A stretch of 64,000 nt of DNA from an uncultured Saprospiraceae bacterium (lineage in GTDB: Bacteria; Bacteroidota; Bacteroidia; Chitinophagales; Saprospiraceae), in assembly GCA_938015435.1 (NCBI GenBank), contig CALLPN010000024.1, forward strand, positions 1-64,000, written 5' to 3'. Below, piece after piece: positions 48,438 through 56,597 of the stretch. The notes below the pieces were generated by a model. It did not search any database. It had not been told where the DNA came from and saw nothing but the letters and a program-made list of their open reading frames with translations. Positions within the stretch are counted from its first letter, which is position 1, and every line of letters starts with the position of its first letter. Position numbers and translations under genes: made by a program.

Positions 48438-48986
48438 ATGACACAATTTACGGTACCTACAAGAGACGAAGTGAGCGAAGGCAATCAAGCGATTTTTGAC
48501 AATCTAAACAAAGCACTCGGATTTGTACCCAATCTATATGCTTACTATGCAAAAAACGAAACTGCCTTGGGAGATTATTTAGCGCTACAGAATAGAAAGA
48601 CTACGCTCAAAGCTAAGGAGAGAGAAGTAATAAATCTAGTCACTAGTCAAATCAACGGATGCCACTATTGCCAATCGGCTCATACCGCATTAGGTAAAAT
48701 GAATGGATTTTCTGAAGAGCAAATTCTCGAACTCAGAACAGGATCTGCCGCCTTTGATTCTAAGTTAGATGCATTAGTGAAATTTACAGCATCAGTGGTT
48801 AACCATAAAGGAAATGCGACTCAAGCCACGAAAGATGCATTCTTTGCAGCAGGATATACTGAGGCAAATATGATTGATGTAGTAATTGTGGTGGGTGATA
48901 AAGTCATCAGCAACTACATACATAACCTAACTGGTTTTGCGATTGACTTCCCATTAGCAAAAGTATTAGAAGAGGCAGCAATTTAA
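48438..48986 (+). CDS. AhpD-like carboxymuconolactone decarboxylase family protein
   Basis: A 182-residue, probably cytoplasmic protein of the alkylhydroperoxidase AhpD-like group. The redox motif Cys75-His-Tyr-Cys78-x3-His82 (CHYCQSAH) sits at the normal place, preceded by Glu63 twelve residues earlier, as in AhpD. Such proteins act in peroxide or thiol redox chemistry. Two further small redox genes follow on the same strand within 900 bases (TlpA-like and a CxxC protein), which suggests a shared oxidative-stress or thiol-repair role. Confidence 0.9.
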   Translation: MTQFTVPTRDEVSEGNQAIFDNLNKALGFVPNLYAYYAKNETALGDYLALQNRKTTLKAKEREVINLVTSQINGCHYCQSAHTALGKMNGFSEEQILELRTGSAAFDSKLDALVKFTASVVNHKGNATQATKDAFFAAGYTEANMIDVVIVVGDKVISNYIHNLTGFAIDFPLAKVLEEAAI

Positions 48987-49037
48987 TATTAATGCTACCT
49001 TAGAATAAATAATTGTGATTAACTTTATGGTTCACAT

Positions 49038-49556
49038 TTGGCTTCAAATCTAAGTGTGAATTTTTTTGTCCAAGAAAACATTACTCAATTGAACACCCTA
49101 GAAATCGGAACGCCCCTTCCTTTATGGTCTTTGGATGCTATATTTGGTGATGAGGTACCTAGTATTAGGAGTTATCAAGGCAAACCATTGCTAATTATGT
49201 TTTTTAGTCTTGGATGCCCAGGATGTATAGGTAGGTCGATACCATATGCTAATAGGGTAGTCTTTGAAAAGGGAGACCAAATGAGCGTAATCGGAATACA
49301 TACCGATTTTCATCAGACAGGATTTGAAACAGCACAATTCATCAAAGCAAAGGATGATTTTTTTATGAGGTACCCATTTTATCAAGATCAAAATTATGAT
49401 AAAACATTTAAAGACTATGGTGCGGGTGGCACACCACATTGGATCTTGTTGGATGCTCATGGAGTAGTTCAATATTCACTCTTTGGATCAGATCCTAATA
49501 ACGCCTTACTTAAATTAGATTATAAAATTGAAGAAGTATTATTTGAAAATAAATAA
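49038..49556 (+). CDS. TlpA/redoxin-like thiol-disulfide oxidoreductase
   Basis: A 172-residue protein with a thioredoxin fold. The active site is Cys60-Pro-Gly-Cys63 in FFSLGCPGCIGRS, and GGTPHWILLDAHGVVQYSLFG holds the cis-Pro. No ATG is in frame before residue 54, so it starts with TTG at 49038 or GTG at 49056. There is no signal peptide. It is 51 bases after the AhpD-like gene and 11 before the small CxxC protein gene. Confidence 0.82.
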   Translation: MASNLSVNFFVQENITQLNTLEIGTPLPLWSLDAIFGDEVPSIRSYQGKPLLIMFFSLGCPGCIGRSIPYANRVVFEKGDQMSVIGIHTDFHQTGFETAQFIKAKDDFFMRYPFYQDQNYDKTFKDYGAGGTPHWILLDAHGVVQYSLFGSDPNNALLKLDYKIEEVLFENK

Positions 49557-49567
49557 AATATAAGAAT

Positions 49568-49849
49568 ATGAAAATCGTAGAAAGTATCATCAAAATGTTG
49601 ACAGGAAAAGAAGAAATTACGTTGGCAAGCGTGCAAGAGGTGCCTGAAGGTACTTGTCCTAATTGTTGGGGTAGAGATGAATATAGTGGTGCGTTTTACA
49701 ATGCTGCAAAGGCACAAGGTCTAAATGGAAATAACATAGGAGCGCATGTAGGTTGGGTGCAAGAATATGCGAATAAGAATTTCAGTAAAATTGCGATAGT
49801 CTCAGATGGTGATAGTCTAGGTTGTAAAAACTGTAATATGAAAGGTTAA
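49568..49849 (+). CDS. small protein with two CxxC pairs, unknown function
   Basis: A 93-residue protein. Cys30-Pro-Asn-Cys33 (GTCPNCWGRDEYSG) and Cys86-Lys-Asn-Cys89 near the end could bind zinc or form redox disulfides. No catalytic motif besides. It lies 11 bases after the TlpA-like gene and seems to be the last gene of the redox cluster, followed by a strong terminator. The first 25 residues are amphipathic and unrelated to any motif I know. Confidence 0.75.
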   Translation: MKIVESIIKMLTGKEEITLASVQEVPEGTCPNCWGRDEYSGAFYNAAKAQGLNGNNIGAHVGWVQEYANKNFSKIAIVSDGDSLGCKNCNMKG

Positions 49850-49902
49850 TTTACTTAATGATAGATAGAGTAGTAGGGATGAATTGAAAAGATCTAAAAT
49901 AA

Positions 49903-49944
49903 AAATTGTCTATGCATTTGGTAAAATGTATAGACAATTTTTTT
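49903..49944 (+). terminator. intrinsic terminator of the redox gene cluster
   Basis: A 17-bp stem with one G-T pair (arms 49903-49919 and 49924-49940) closes a GGTA tetraloop and runs into a T run ending at 49944. It lies about 50 bases past the 93-residue protein gene. Confidence 0.9.
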
Positions 49945-50036
49945 GCTGAAAAGAGGTTCGTGTTTTTAGATAATGATATTGTTTAAAGTATCGAGATCTT
50001 CCGATTGATCTTGGATATATTTCCTTTCCTGAGTAC

Positions 50037-50070
50037 AAAAAAAAGATCCTCATTTACGTAAATGAGGATC
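50037..50070 (-). terminator. minus-strand intrinsic terminator, perfect palindrome
   Basis: A 26-base perfect palindrome (50045-50070) is followed on the minus strand by eight T residues. It would end the RNA candidate above. The plus-strand side has no T run, so it is not a terminator for genes to the left. Confidence 0.65.
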
Positions 50071-50168
50071 ATGAGAACTAGTTTAATTTAATATCCATCC
50101 TGGGGATAGGGGAATTAAATTGATAATACGAGTTTCGCAATTGCGGTTGCTCACTCTGCACATATTAT
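50037..50168 (-). ncRNA. candidate structured small RNA (three hairpins, own terminator)
   Basis: Read on the minus strand. Hairpin 1: arms 50123-50128 and 50163-50168, inner pairs 50130-50133 with 50153-50156, and a palindromic 10-base tip at 50136-50145. Hairpin 2: seven base pairs (50085-50091 with 50115-50121) plus five (50092-50096 with 50104-50108), with a 6-base bulge. Hairpin 3 is a perfect 26-base palindrome (50045-50070) followed by eight T residues. No minus-strand gene needs this terminator. A TTTG at 50203-50200 and TATAAA at 50180-50175, 19 bases apart, could place the start near 50168. It is read by eye only, with no known family matched. Confidence 0.4.
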
Positions 50169-50170
50169 TG

Positions 50171-50662
50171 GTGGTTTATACCTTGTAATTGTTGATACAC
50201 AAAGTCAAATGGAAAATTGTCATTTTGTAAATGTGTACTAGACCTTTAAATTTTATATTGCCCATATTATTTAAAAATCAAATTAAGGTAGATATTGTGT
50301 TCTTGCTCATGGGGGAGATAAGTATTGTTTTTAATTGGTTATTTTTTCTGGTTTTTACAAAGCAATTGAGATAGATGCTTCATACAATTCCAAGACACAG
50401 AGAAAGAAGATACACCCCCACCCATTCCACTTTATTTTAGGTGCATTTCAGTGGAATAGCACTTTTATCATGTGAATAGCAGTTTAGTTGTCATTCTATT
50501 AGTCGGCTACTTTACATTACCCTTTCGTTGGTTCATTTTTTGGTTATCACGGTTTTTTTGGAGAAATGAATTTTGAGTGTATCTCTTAAGTAACCTAGAT
50601 CACAATAAATGAAGAGCGCAAAGTATAATATTGATTAAATTGGAGCTTATAATAATTAAATT
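50171..50662. other. intergenic region upstream of the sulfite-oxidase-type gene
   Basis: No gene seen. A perfect 8-bp inverted repeat (50424-50431 and 50450-50457, 18-base spacer) lies about 210 bases before the start and may be regulatory. Otherwise nothing is recognised. Confidence 0.35.
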
Positions 50663-51901
50663 ATGGATTCCGAACAAAGTAGATCACGAAGGACATTTAT
50701 TAAATCATCGTCCATTGCTTCATTGGCAATGATGCTGGGTACTCCAATAATATATGGCAGTAACCTCAGTAGCGGCGATAGTATCATTGGTGAAGCTATC
50801 ACGGAATGGTTTGATCTTCCAGGTAAGAGTAGCGAACTTACTGTACTTAATGATCGCCCAATTAATGCTGAAACGCCAGCGCATTTATTAAATGATGACC
50901 TGACACCCAATGATCTGTTTTTTGTAAGGAATAATGGAATTCCACCGAATAAAGTAGATGTATCCATTTGGACGGTATCTATAGAAGGTGAATCAGCGAA
51001 GAACAAGAAGGCATATACCATTGCAGATCTCAAATCAAAATTTAAGACGCATACCCTTAATCTCACACTTGAGTGTGGAGGTAATGGACGTAGCGAATAT
51101 AATCCTCCCGCTAAAGGCAATCAATGGAGTATCGGAGCGGTTGGATGCGCAGCATGGACAGGAGTATTACTCAAAGATGTATTGGCAGATGTAGGAATCA
51201 AATCCAATGCCGTCTATATCGGTTATTATGGAGAAGATACTCATCTATCAGGCGATCCAGATAAAGATCCTATTTCTAGAGGCGTACCGATCAGTAAGGC
51301 TTTGGAGCCAGAAAGTATGATCGCTTGGTCTATGAATGGTCAAGATCTACCTCAACTCAATGGATATCCTTTGCGGCTCGTGTTTGGAGGCTATCCTGCG
51401 TCCTGTTCTGGTAAGTGGCTCAGTAAGATAGTAATACGTGATCAAGTACATGATGGACAGAAGATGTCTGGTAAATCTTATCGCATTCCATGTGATCCAG
51501 TAGCACCAGGAGCCAAAGTGGTCGACGAAGATATGTGTATCATAGAACGAATGCCAGTGAAATCTTTGATCACCTATCCTAAGACAGGAGCATTGATTAA
51601 ACAAGGTACACGACTACCGATACAAGGACATGCTTGGACATCTGCCGATCAGATTACCGCTGTAGACTATAGTATTGACTTTGGAGTCAATTGGATGGCT
51701 TGTAAAGTATCACCAGCAAAGAATAAATATCAGTGGCAGAGATTTGAGGCCGAAGTAGAAATTCCAAAAGTTGGCTATTATGAAGTCTGGGCAAAGGCCA
51801 CAGATTCTGATGGAAATAGTCAGCCTATTATTCTTCCTGGATGGAATCCCAAAGGATATCTCAACAATGCTTGTCACCGAATCGCAGTAAAGGTAAAGTA
51901 G
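50663..51901 (+). CDS. Tat-exported molybdenum sulfite-oxidase-type enzyme
   Basis: A 412-residue protein. The N-terminus has a twin-arginine signal (SRRTFIK at residues 8-14). The molybdopterin-binding domain contains Cys138 in LTLECGGNGRSEY, the molybdenum ligand, and WSIGAVGCAAWTGVLLKDVL. The C-terminal dimerisation domain (about 270-412) includes ITAVDYSIDFGVNWMAC and YEVWAKATDSDGN. This matches the SorA/SoxC-like sulfite dehydrogenases. The next gene, starting one base after the stop, encodes a cytochrome c that fits the SorB electron acceptor. Sulfite oxidation to sulfate is the likely reaction; thiosulfate oxidation is less likely since other Sox genes are absent. Confidence 0.9.
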   Translation: MDSEQSRSRRTFIKSSSIASLAMMLGTPIIYGSNLSSGDSIIGEAITEWFDLPGKSSELTVLNDRPINAETPAHLLNDDLTPNDLFFVRNNGIPPNKVDVSIWTVSIEGESAKNKKAYTIADLKSKFKTHTLNLTLECGGNGRSEYNPPAKGNQWSIGAVGCAAWTGVLLKDVLADVGIKSNAVYIGYYGEDTHLSGDPDKDPISRGVPISKALEPESMIAWSMNGQDLPQLNGYPLRLVFGGYPASCSGKWLSKIVIRDQVHDGQKMSGKSYRIPCDPVAPGAKVVDEDMCIIERMPVKSLITYPKTGALIKQGTRLPIQGHAWTSADQITAVDYSIDFGVNWMACKVSPAKNKYQWQRFEAEVEIPKVGYYEVWAKATDSDGNSQPIILPGWNPKGYLNNACHRIAVKVK

Positions 51902-52414
51902 ATGGCTAATAAAAAATCTAATCCACCTAAGATGATGGTACCTAACTGGAATTTGTTTATCGGTTTGGTCAAGTTTACGTTATGCGCAATTATAATGGCA
52001 TTTGGATATCTCCTTTTGGAAGATGATATCAATGAATGGATCAATCGCAAGCCACTTCCTATCGGTGATATAAATAAACGAAGTAGTACATCAGATGAAG
52101 ACGATTGGAATAAGACGGTCAATGGAATACACCTAAGATCTGGATTACACGCGGATCCTAATCTACAAGTGATTATAGGAGCTTGTACTTCTTGTCATTC
52201 CTCCAAACTGATTACTCAAAATAAAGCGACCAGAGAAGGGTGGAAGCAGATGATTAGATGGATGCAGAAAACTCAAAATCTCGGAGATCTAGGAAAAAGT
52301 GAACCTGTCATTTTAGATTACTTAGCTAAATATTATGCACCCAAAGAAGAAGGGCGCCGTCAAAATATTGACGTGGAAGCGATCGAGTGGTATGTACTTG
52401 ATTTAGAAGAGTAA
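51902..52414 (+). CDS. membrane-anchored monohaem cytochrome c, electron acceptor of the sulfite-oxidase-type enzyme
   Basis: A 170-residue protein with a transmembrane anchor at about residues 17-39 and one haem motif Cys95-Thr-Ser-Cys98-His99 (GACTSCHSS). A Met in MIRWMQKTQ is a plausible sixth ligand. It begins with the base after the molybdoenzyme stop, so the pair is translated together. By analogy with SorAB, it takes electrons from sulfite oxidation to the respiratory chain. The C-terminus is acidic. Confidence 0.9.
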   Translation: MANKKSNPPKMMVPNWNLFIGLVKFTLCAIIMAFGYLLLEDDINEWINRKPLPIGDINKRSSTSDEDDWNKTVNGIHLRSGLHADPNLQVIIGACTSCHSSKLITQNKATREGWKQMIRWMQKTQNLGDLGKSEPVILDYLAKYYAPKEEGRRQNIDVEAIEWYVLDLEE

Positions 52415-52523
52415 AGTTCATTTGATTTGTAATTACTTAAGTTAATACGACTTTAGTAATTTACCTTTACAGCTAGAGTATTTCTCTTTTAATTTGATCC
52501 ACTTTTAACCTATACATTACAGT

Positions 52524-53192
52524 ATGAATTTTATCCCATTTGATATAACTTGCTACAACCATCTGTATGAGAAATTTTCTTATCTCTTCGAAGATGAGTT
52601 GATTAATGAAATTTGTGCTAACGGTAAATTGCGAAATTTCAAAGAAGATGAAGTATTAGTAGATATTGGAGATGTGATTACTCATATGCCATTAGTCGTA
52701 TCTGGATCGATTAAGATTATGACCGAAGATAAAGAGGGTGCAGAATTACTTTTATACTATTTGGAACTAGGTGACACCTGTGCAGTGACTCTCAATTGTT
52801 GTACCAGTGCAGCAAAGTCTACAGTAAGAGCTACCGCAGAAACCAATGCAGAAGTACTATTTGTACCAGTTGGATTGATGGAGCAGTGGATGGTCAAATA
52901 TAAGTCATGGAGGAGTTTTGTTTTAGAAAGCTATAACTCTAGACTCAATGAAATGATATCGGCAATAGATAATATTGTATTCAATAGTCTAGAACAGAGA
53001 TTGGAAAAATATCTGAGAGATAAAGCGTGGATTACGAAGTGTGCGACGCTCGATATTTCGCATCAAGAGATCGCCAATGATTTGCATTCGTCTAGGGTAG
53101 TGATATCAAGATTGATGAAAAAATTGGAGAAAAATAATCTCATCACACAATCACGACATAAAGTCAATTTTCTAGAATTTATGGAATCATAG
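52524..53192 (+). CDS. Crp/Fnr family transcriptional regulator
   Basis: A 222-residue regulator. A cyclic-nucleotide-binding-type beta-roll is visible in the first half (FKEDEVLVDIGDVITHMPLVVSGSIKI), with the helix-turn-helix of the Crp type near 170-205 (ISHQEIANDLHSSRVVISRLMKKLE). The cAMP-binding residues are not obviously kept, so it might sense another signal, such as redox state; cysteines CC in TLNCCTSAA may be relevant. It is 109 bases downstream of the cytochrome gene and could regulate the sulfite or redox genes. Confidence 0.92.
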   Translation: MNFIPFDITCYNHLYEKFSYLFEDELINEICANGKLRNFKEDEVLVDIGDVITHMPLVVSGSIKIMTEDKEGAELLLYYLELGDTCAVTLNCCTSAAKSTVRATAETNAEVLFVPVGLMEQWMVKYKSWRSFVLESYNSRLNEMISAIDNIVFNSLEQRLEKYLRDKAWITKCATLDISHQEIANDLHSSRVVISRLMKKLEKNNLITQSRHKVNFLEFMES

Positions 53193-53197
53193 CAAAG

Positions 53198-53357
53198 CAA
53201 ACGCGCGAAGTCGGAGTGGCAATGTGGCCAAGCGTGGCTTGAATAGCAAACGCGCGAAGTCGGAGTGGGAATGTGGCTTTTTCGGAGAAAAAACACATGG
53301 ACTCCGATCCACATGGACTCCGATCCACATGGACTCGGATAACATGGACTCCGATCC
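53198..53357. repeat. intergenic repeat block: partial copy, 48-bp palindrome, four 16-bp units
   Basis: A half copy begins at 53198. The full copy begins at 53246, and its core 53260-53307 is a hairpin with paired segments TCGGAGT/ACTCCGA, ATGTG/CACAT and TTTTTC/GAAAAA. The right arm grows into four tandem 16-bp units (53294-53309, 53310-53325, 53326-53341, 53342-53357). The same palindrome is found at 54717-54764. It is not a CRISPR, as units abut without spacers. Confidence 0.85.
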
Positions 53358-53422
53358 CCCATGAGCTCAAAAACAAATGTACTCCAATAGGGTATTTAAT
53401 TTCATTCAAAATTACAAAACAA

Positions 53423-53788
53423 ATGGTAACGTATATATTATTAGCATCTGGTGCAATACTCTTGATCTATAGAATGATAAAGAATCGAAATTCTAATATC
53501 AAAAAAATAACGGCTGCAGAAGCGTTAGCGGTCCATGCGAGTAATGAATCGACGTTTATAGATGTGCGAACACCTTCTGAGATTGCTAAGGGTAAACTAG
53601 ATGGAGCCATCGAAGCGAATGTTACGTCTATTATGTTTAAAAAGGATATTGCAAGTCTCGATAAGTCAAAACCTTATATCGTCTATTGCCTGAGTGGAAT
53701 GCGTAGTGCAAAAGCTTGTAAGATTATGAAAAAACAAGGATTTACAGATCTGACCAATGTCTCTGGAGGATATATGGGCATGAAGTAA
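53423..53788 (+). CDS. membrane-anchored rhodanese-domain protein
   Basis: A 121-residue protein from the ATG at 53423; the longer frame from 53273 runs through the intergenic repeat and is not credible as protein. A single N-terminal transmembrane helix (TYILLASGAILLIY) is followed by a rhodanese fold: FIDVRTPSEIAKGKLDGAIEANV and the catalytic loop YCLSGMRSAKA, where the Cys carries persulfide. Rhodaneses move sulfane sulfur; the nearby sulfite-oxidase-type pair suggests a sulfur theme. Confidence 0.9.
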   Translation: MVTYILLASGAILLIYRMIKNRNSNIKKITAAEALAVHASNESTFIDVRTPSEIAKGKLDGAIEANVTSIMFKKDIASLDKSKPYIVYCLSGMRSAKACKIMKKQGFTDLTNVSGGYMGMK

Positions 53789-53844
53789 AATTATTTATTT
53801 GCAAGCATCGCTGCGTGACTGCTTATCTTTTATCTTTATGGTTT

Positions 53845-54675
53845 ATGAGTATCATACATCAGATAAAATCTTTTATTCAACGTCCATTTCCACAAACGGA
53901 AAAATGGAGGAATCGATTATTGGTCGCAATTATAGTCGCTTTGTTTGTCACATTTTTCCTTTATGTATTTGAGCCTTTTGGTCTATCCAATGTACGTGAA
54001 GGGAAATTTTTAATATCCCTAGGCTTTGGCGCTACGACTCTTGCGTCTTCTATAGTTTATGAAATAATGATGGTAAAGGTCTTTAAGTTGTACGATAATT
54101 TACAAACCTTTACTTTTTGGAAATGGGTATTACAGACTATTGGCCTTATTTTGACGATAAGCATCGCTAATTTTTTATTTGGTCGTTGGCTTCATGGTAA
54201 TTTAGATTGGCGATTCTTACCCAATATGATCTATGCTACTTTTGCCATTGGAGTATTTCCTACTGTGGTCCTTGGATCTATTTCTATGCTTCGTCAAGAA
54301 AGAATATATCAGGAGATTGCTACCAATATCAATTCACATTCAGCGCAAAAAAATCAAAAAAATCAAGACCAACAAAGAGCTCTAGGAGATATTCCAGTTT
54401 ACAGTATTGGCTATATCGAATCATATCAAAACTATATCAAAGTGGGATATATTGATGCTAGCGGAAATACGCAAGAATCTATGCAAAGAGCTACGTTGAA
54501 GTCCATGCAAACCGAGCTTGAAAATACCAGTGTAGTGAAGTGCCACAGATCCTTTTTGGTCAATCGAGATAATGTACTTTCTGTGAGTGGCAATGCACAA
54601 GGATTATTACTTGATTTGGAGGGTTTCGATAAGAAGATTCCTGTATCTAGGAGTTTTGTTTCTGTATTTAGATAA
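53845..54675 (+). CDS. LytTR-domain DNA-binding protein with N-terminal membrane part
   Basis: A 276-residue protein from ATG 53845; a GTG at 53815 would add ten residues. Four transmembrane helices lie at about 23-45, 60-80, 95-120 and 135-155. The last 100 residues are a LytTR DNA-binding domain (VYSIGYIESYQNYIKVGYID, TLKSMQTELENTSVVKCHRSFLVNRDNVLSVSG). It is a membrane-bound transcription factor of a type common in Bacteroidota. Its ligand is unknown. It lies 56 bases after the rhodanese gene and before a copy of the palindromic repeat. Confidence 0.88.
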   Translation: MSIIHQIKSFIQRPFPQTEKWRNRLLVAIIVALFVTFFLYVFEPFGLSNVREGKFLISLGFGATTLASSIVYEIMMVKVFKLYDNLQTFTFWKWVLQTIGLILTISIANFLFGRWLHGNLDWRFLPNMIYATFAIGVFPTVVLGSISMLRQERIYQEIATNINSHSAQKNQKNQDQQRALGDIPVYSIGYIESYQNYIKVGYIDASGNTQESMQRATLKSMQTELENTSVVKCHRSFLVNRDNVLSVSGNAQGLLLDLEGFDKKIPVSRSFVSVFR

Positions 54676-54702
54676 GTGTTTTATACAAGCGTGGCTTGCA
54701 TA

Positions 54703-54794
54703 GCAAACGCGCGAAGTCGGAGTGGCAATGTGGCTTTTTCGCAGAAAAAACACATGTACTCCGAAACCCATGAGCAGAAAAAACACATGTACTC
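54703..54794. repeat. second copy of the palindromic intergenic repeat
   Basis: The core 54717-54764 has the same stem segments as the copy at 53260-53307. The three base differences between the two (in the left internal loop, tip loop and right internal loop) all fall in unpaired positions. A degenerate second right arm follows (around 54780-54797). It lies 40 bases after the LytTR stop; the rest of the space to 55047 shows nothing I can name. Confidence 0.85.
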
Positions 54795-55047
54795 CGATCC
54801 CCAAGCACTCCAAAATGAAATTTTCTATTGTCCAACACCCGCTTTAACTAGTTGTTACTTCAATTAAACTATAATTCATCACCTTTTTATCCCCAATTCC
54901 ATCATGTCATTCGTCCCAAGCCCTTGCGAGTAGTCACTTTCGGCTTGCCATTGATCCCATTATTGGATAGTCGTCACTTCGACTATTCTTACTTCTGTAA
55001 GGTATCTTATGTTTGAATTATCAGAATAACAATAAACCATTCAAACC

Positions 55048-55737
55048 ATGTTCGAAACTATTCATAAAGTCCTACTGATGATTCATATTCCTGTTGGGAC
55101 ACTAAGTCTCATACTCTTCTGGATACCTGTAGGCGTAAAGAAAGGGAGTCCACTCCATCGCAAAGTAGGTCGATACTATTATTACTGTATGTGGATGGTG
55201 TTGGTGACTGCATTCTTATTATGTATTAACAACCTGATTATGGGCAATTGTGTAGCAGCTGCCTTTTTAGGTTATTTGACAGTCATTACGTCATATCCAC
55301 TATGGTATTCGTATGAGATACTTAACCAAGATAAGGTTTGGACAGATACTTATTTCCGAGTTAGAAAGATATTTTCGATTCTGATATTCTTATCTTCTAT
55401 AGCTATGTTTTTACTCGGAGCTATCAAATACAATTTTCGAGACATGGGAGGAGTGATGACTTTCTTTGGCCTCTTGGGCATCCCAGCAATACGAGATATA
55501 ATGATGACTAAGGAGCAGGCGACCAATAAAGAAACCAAATTGAAAATGCATATTCAAGGTACAATTATTTCAGGTATAGCCGCCTATACAGCTTTTTTTG
55601 CTTTTGGAGGGAGTAGATTTTTGATGGGTGTACTGCATCTTGACGCCCAATGGATGATTCTGCCTTGGACTTTACCGACATTGATGGGTATAGTATATAT
55701 GCGCTATATGAGCAAAAAGTATAAGGTAGTTAGGTAA
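55048..55737 (+). CDS. multi-pass membrane protein, DUF2306-like
   Basis: A 229-residue inner-membrane protein with about seven transmembrane helices. The loop motif PLHRKVGRYYYY near residue 35-46 and the helix HIQGTIISGIAAYTAFFAFG near 168-187 are reminiscent of DUF2306-type proteins, which are haem-related or of unknown function. No operon partner is clear; the neighbouring genes are over 330 bases away. Confidence 0.65.
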   Translation: MFETIHKVLLMIHIPVGTLSLILFWIPVGVKKGSPLHRKVGRYYYYCMWMVLVTAFLLCINNLIMGNCVAAAFLGYLTVITSYPLWYSYEILNQDKVWTDTYFRVRKIFSILIFLSSIAMFLLGAIKYNFRDMGGVMTFFGLLGIPAIRDIMMTKEQATNKETKLKMHIQGTIISGIAAYTAFFAFGGSRFLMGVLHLDAQWMILPWTLPTLMGIVYMRYMSKKYKVVR

Positions 55738-56075
55738 TTTACCGCCAATCTATTGCAATCGAATTTTGTATTGATGTGATTGCCTATAATATAACTGCCT
55801 TTGGTAGTTCTCATTTAGTTAACCTGTATATTGCTCCTGGCAGCGAAGATCTGATTGCTGCGCAACGGGGTTAACCTACCACCTTCAGGATCGTTGTTTA
55901 AGGAAGTTTCAGGGGTGCTAGGTGTACCTAGCACACAATTCAATCAGTAGTAACGGTTAATCTTAATATCTGCGGTTTCAATTGTGTAATTGATGAATAC
56001 AACTACTATATTTAAGTGTTTTTAAATCAAGCTACTACACAATCTATTAGTCTATATTAATAAGGTTGAATAAAA
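55738..56075. promoter_or_regulatory. possible structured leader upstream of a cytochrome c gene
   Basis: A perfect hairpin (55915-55922 with 55927-55934, 4-base loop TGTA) is present. Its left arm can alternatively pair with the 55874-55883 segment (10 bp, one mismatch). The two pairings exclude each other, as in attenuators. It ends about 180 bases before the cytochrome c start. It is only a pattern read by eye. Confidence 0.3.
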
Positions 56076-56114
56076 ATGCAAAATTTAGAACCTTTACTAA
56101 AGCGCAATATAATT

Positions 56115-56564
56115 ATGAATATGAAATCAATACACAATATCATCGCAATACTATTTGTAGGAATCATCTTTATAGGCTGTGGAGACCAATCAGTAAAAAA
56201 GAACGGTCAGACCCCAGAACGTAAAGCGACAAGAGTGGCTTCGTCAGAAGTAGAGTCTCAAGAAGAAGGTCACGATAAGGAACAAATCGCAGTTGCGAAA
56301 AAATTAATTGCCTCTACTGACACGGATGCAGTAAAAGCCGTAGATGCAAAGAAGATGTTTAAAAACTATTGTGCAATCTGTCATGGACGTAAAGGAAATA
56401 TGAAAATAAATGGGTCTAAAGATTTATCAAAATCTAAGACTTCATTGGAGCAAAGAGTGGCACAAATCTATTTTGGTAAAGGAACAATGACGCCCTTTAA
56501 AGGAACGATCAAAAATGAAGAGATTATAGCTGTAGCGAAGTACATAGATGAACTTAAGAAATAG
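56115..56564 (+). CDS. lipoprotein-type monohaem cytochrome c
   Basis: A 149-residue protein from ATG 56115 (another in-frame ATG is at 56121; the frame also opens at 56076). A lipobox (GIIFIGC) places it as a lipoprotein. One haem motif, CAICH in KNYCAICHGRKGN, and a Met in the GTMTPF region form a class I cytochrome c. The linker is acidic and Lys-rich. It is an electron carrier in the periplasm with unknown partners, possibly a c-type oxidase. Confidence 0.88.
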   Translation: MNMKSIHNIIAILFVGIIFIGCGDQSVKKNGQTPERKATRVASSEVESQEEGHDKEQIAVAKKLIASTDTDAVKAVDAKKMFKNYCAICHGRKGNMKINGSKDLSKSKTSLEQRVAQIYFGKGTMTPFKGTIKNEEIIAVAKYIDELKK

Positions 56565-56597
56565 CATATAATTAAAAGAGATTACTCTTAACCGATT

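Noticed and set aside
53294..53357. Possible CRISPR array (four regularly spaced units)
   Set aside because: The 16-bp units abut with no unique spacers and extend a palindrome arm; no cas genes are near.
53063..53409. Minus-strand frames with a repeated KSHI-PTPTSRVCY-like peptide
   Set aside because: The peptide is produced by the intergenic palindromic repeat and recurs at 54607-54813; it does not look like a gene.
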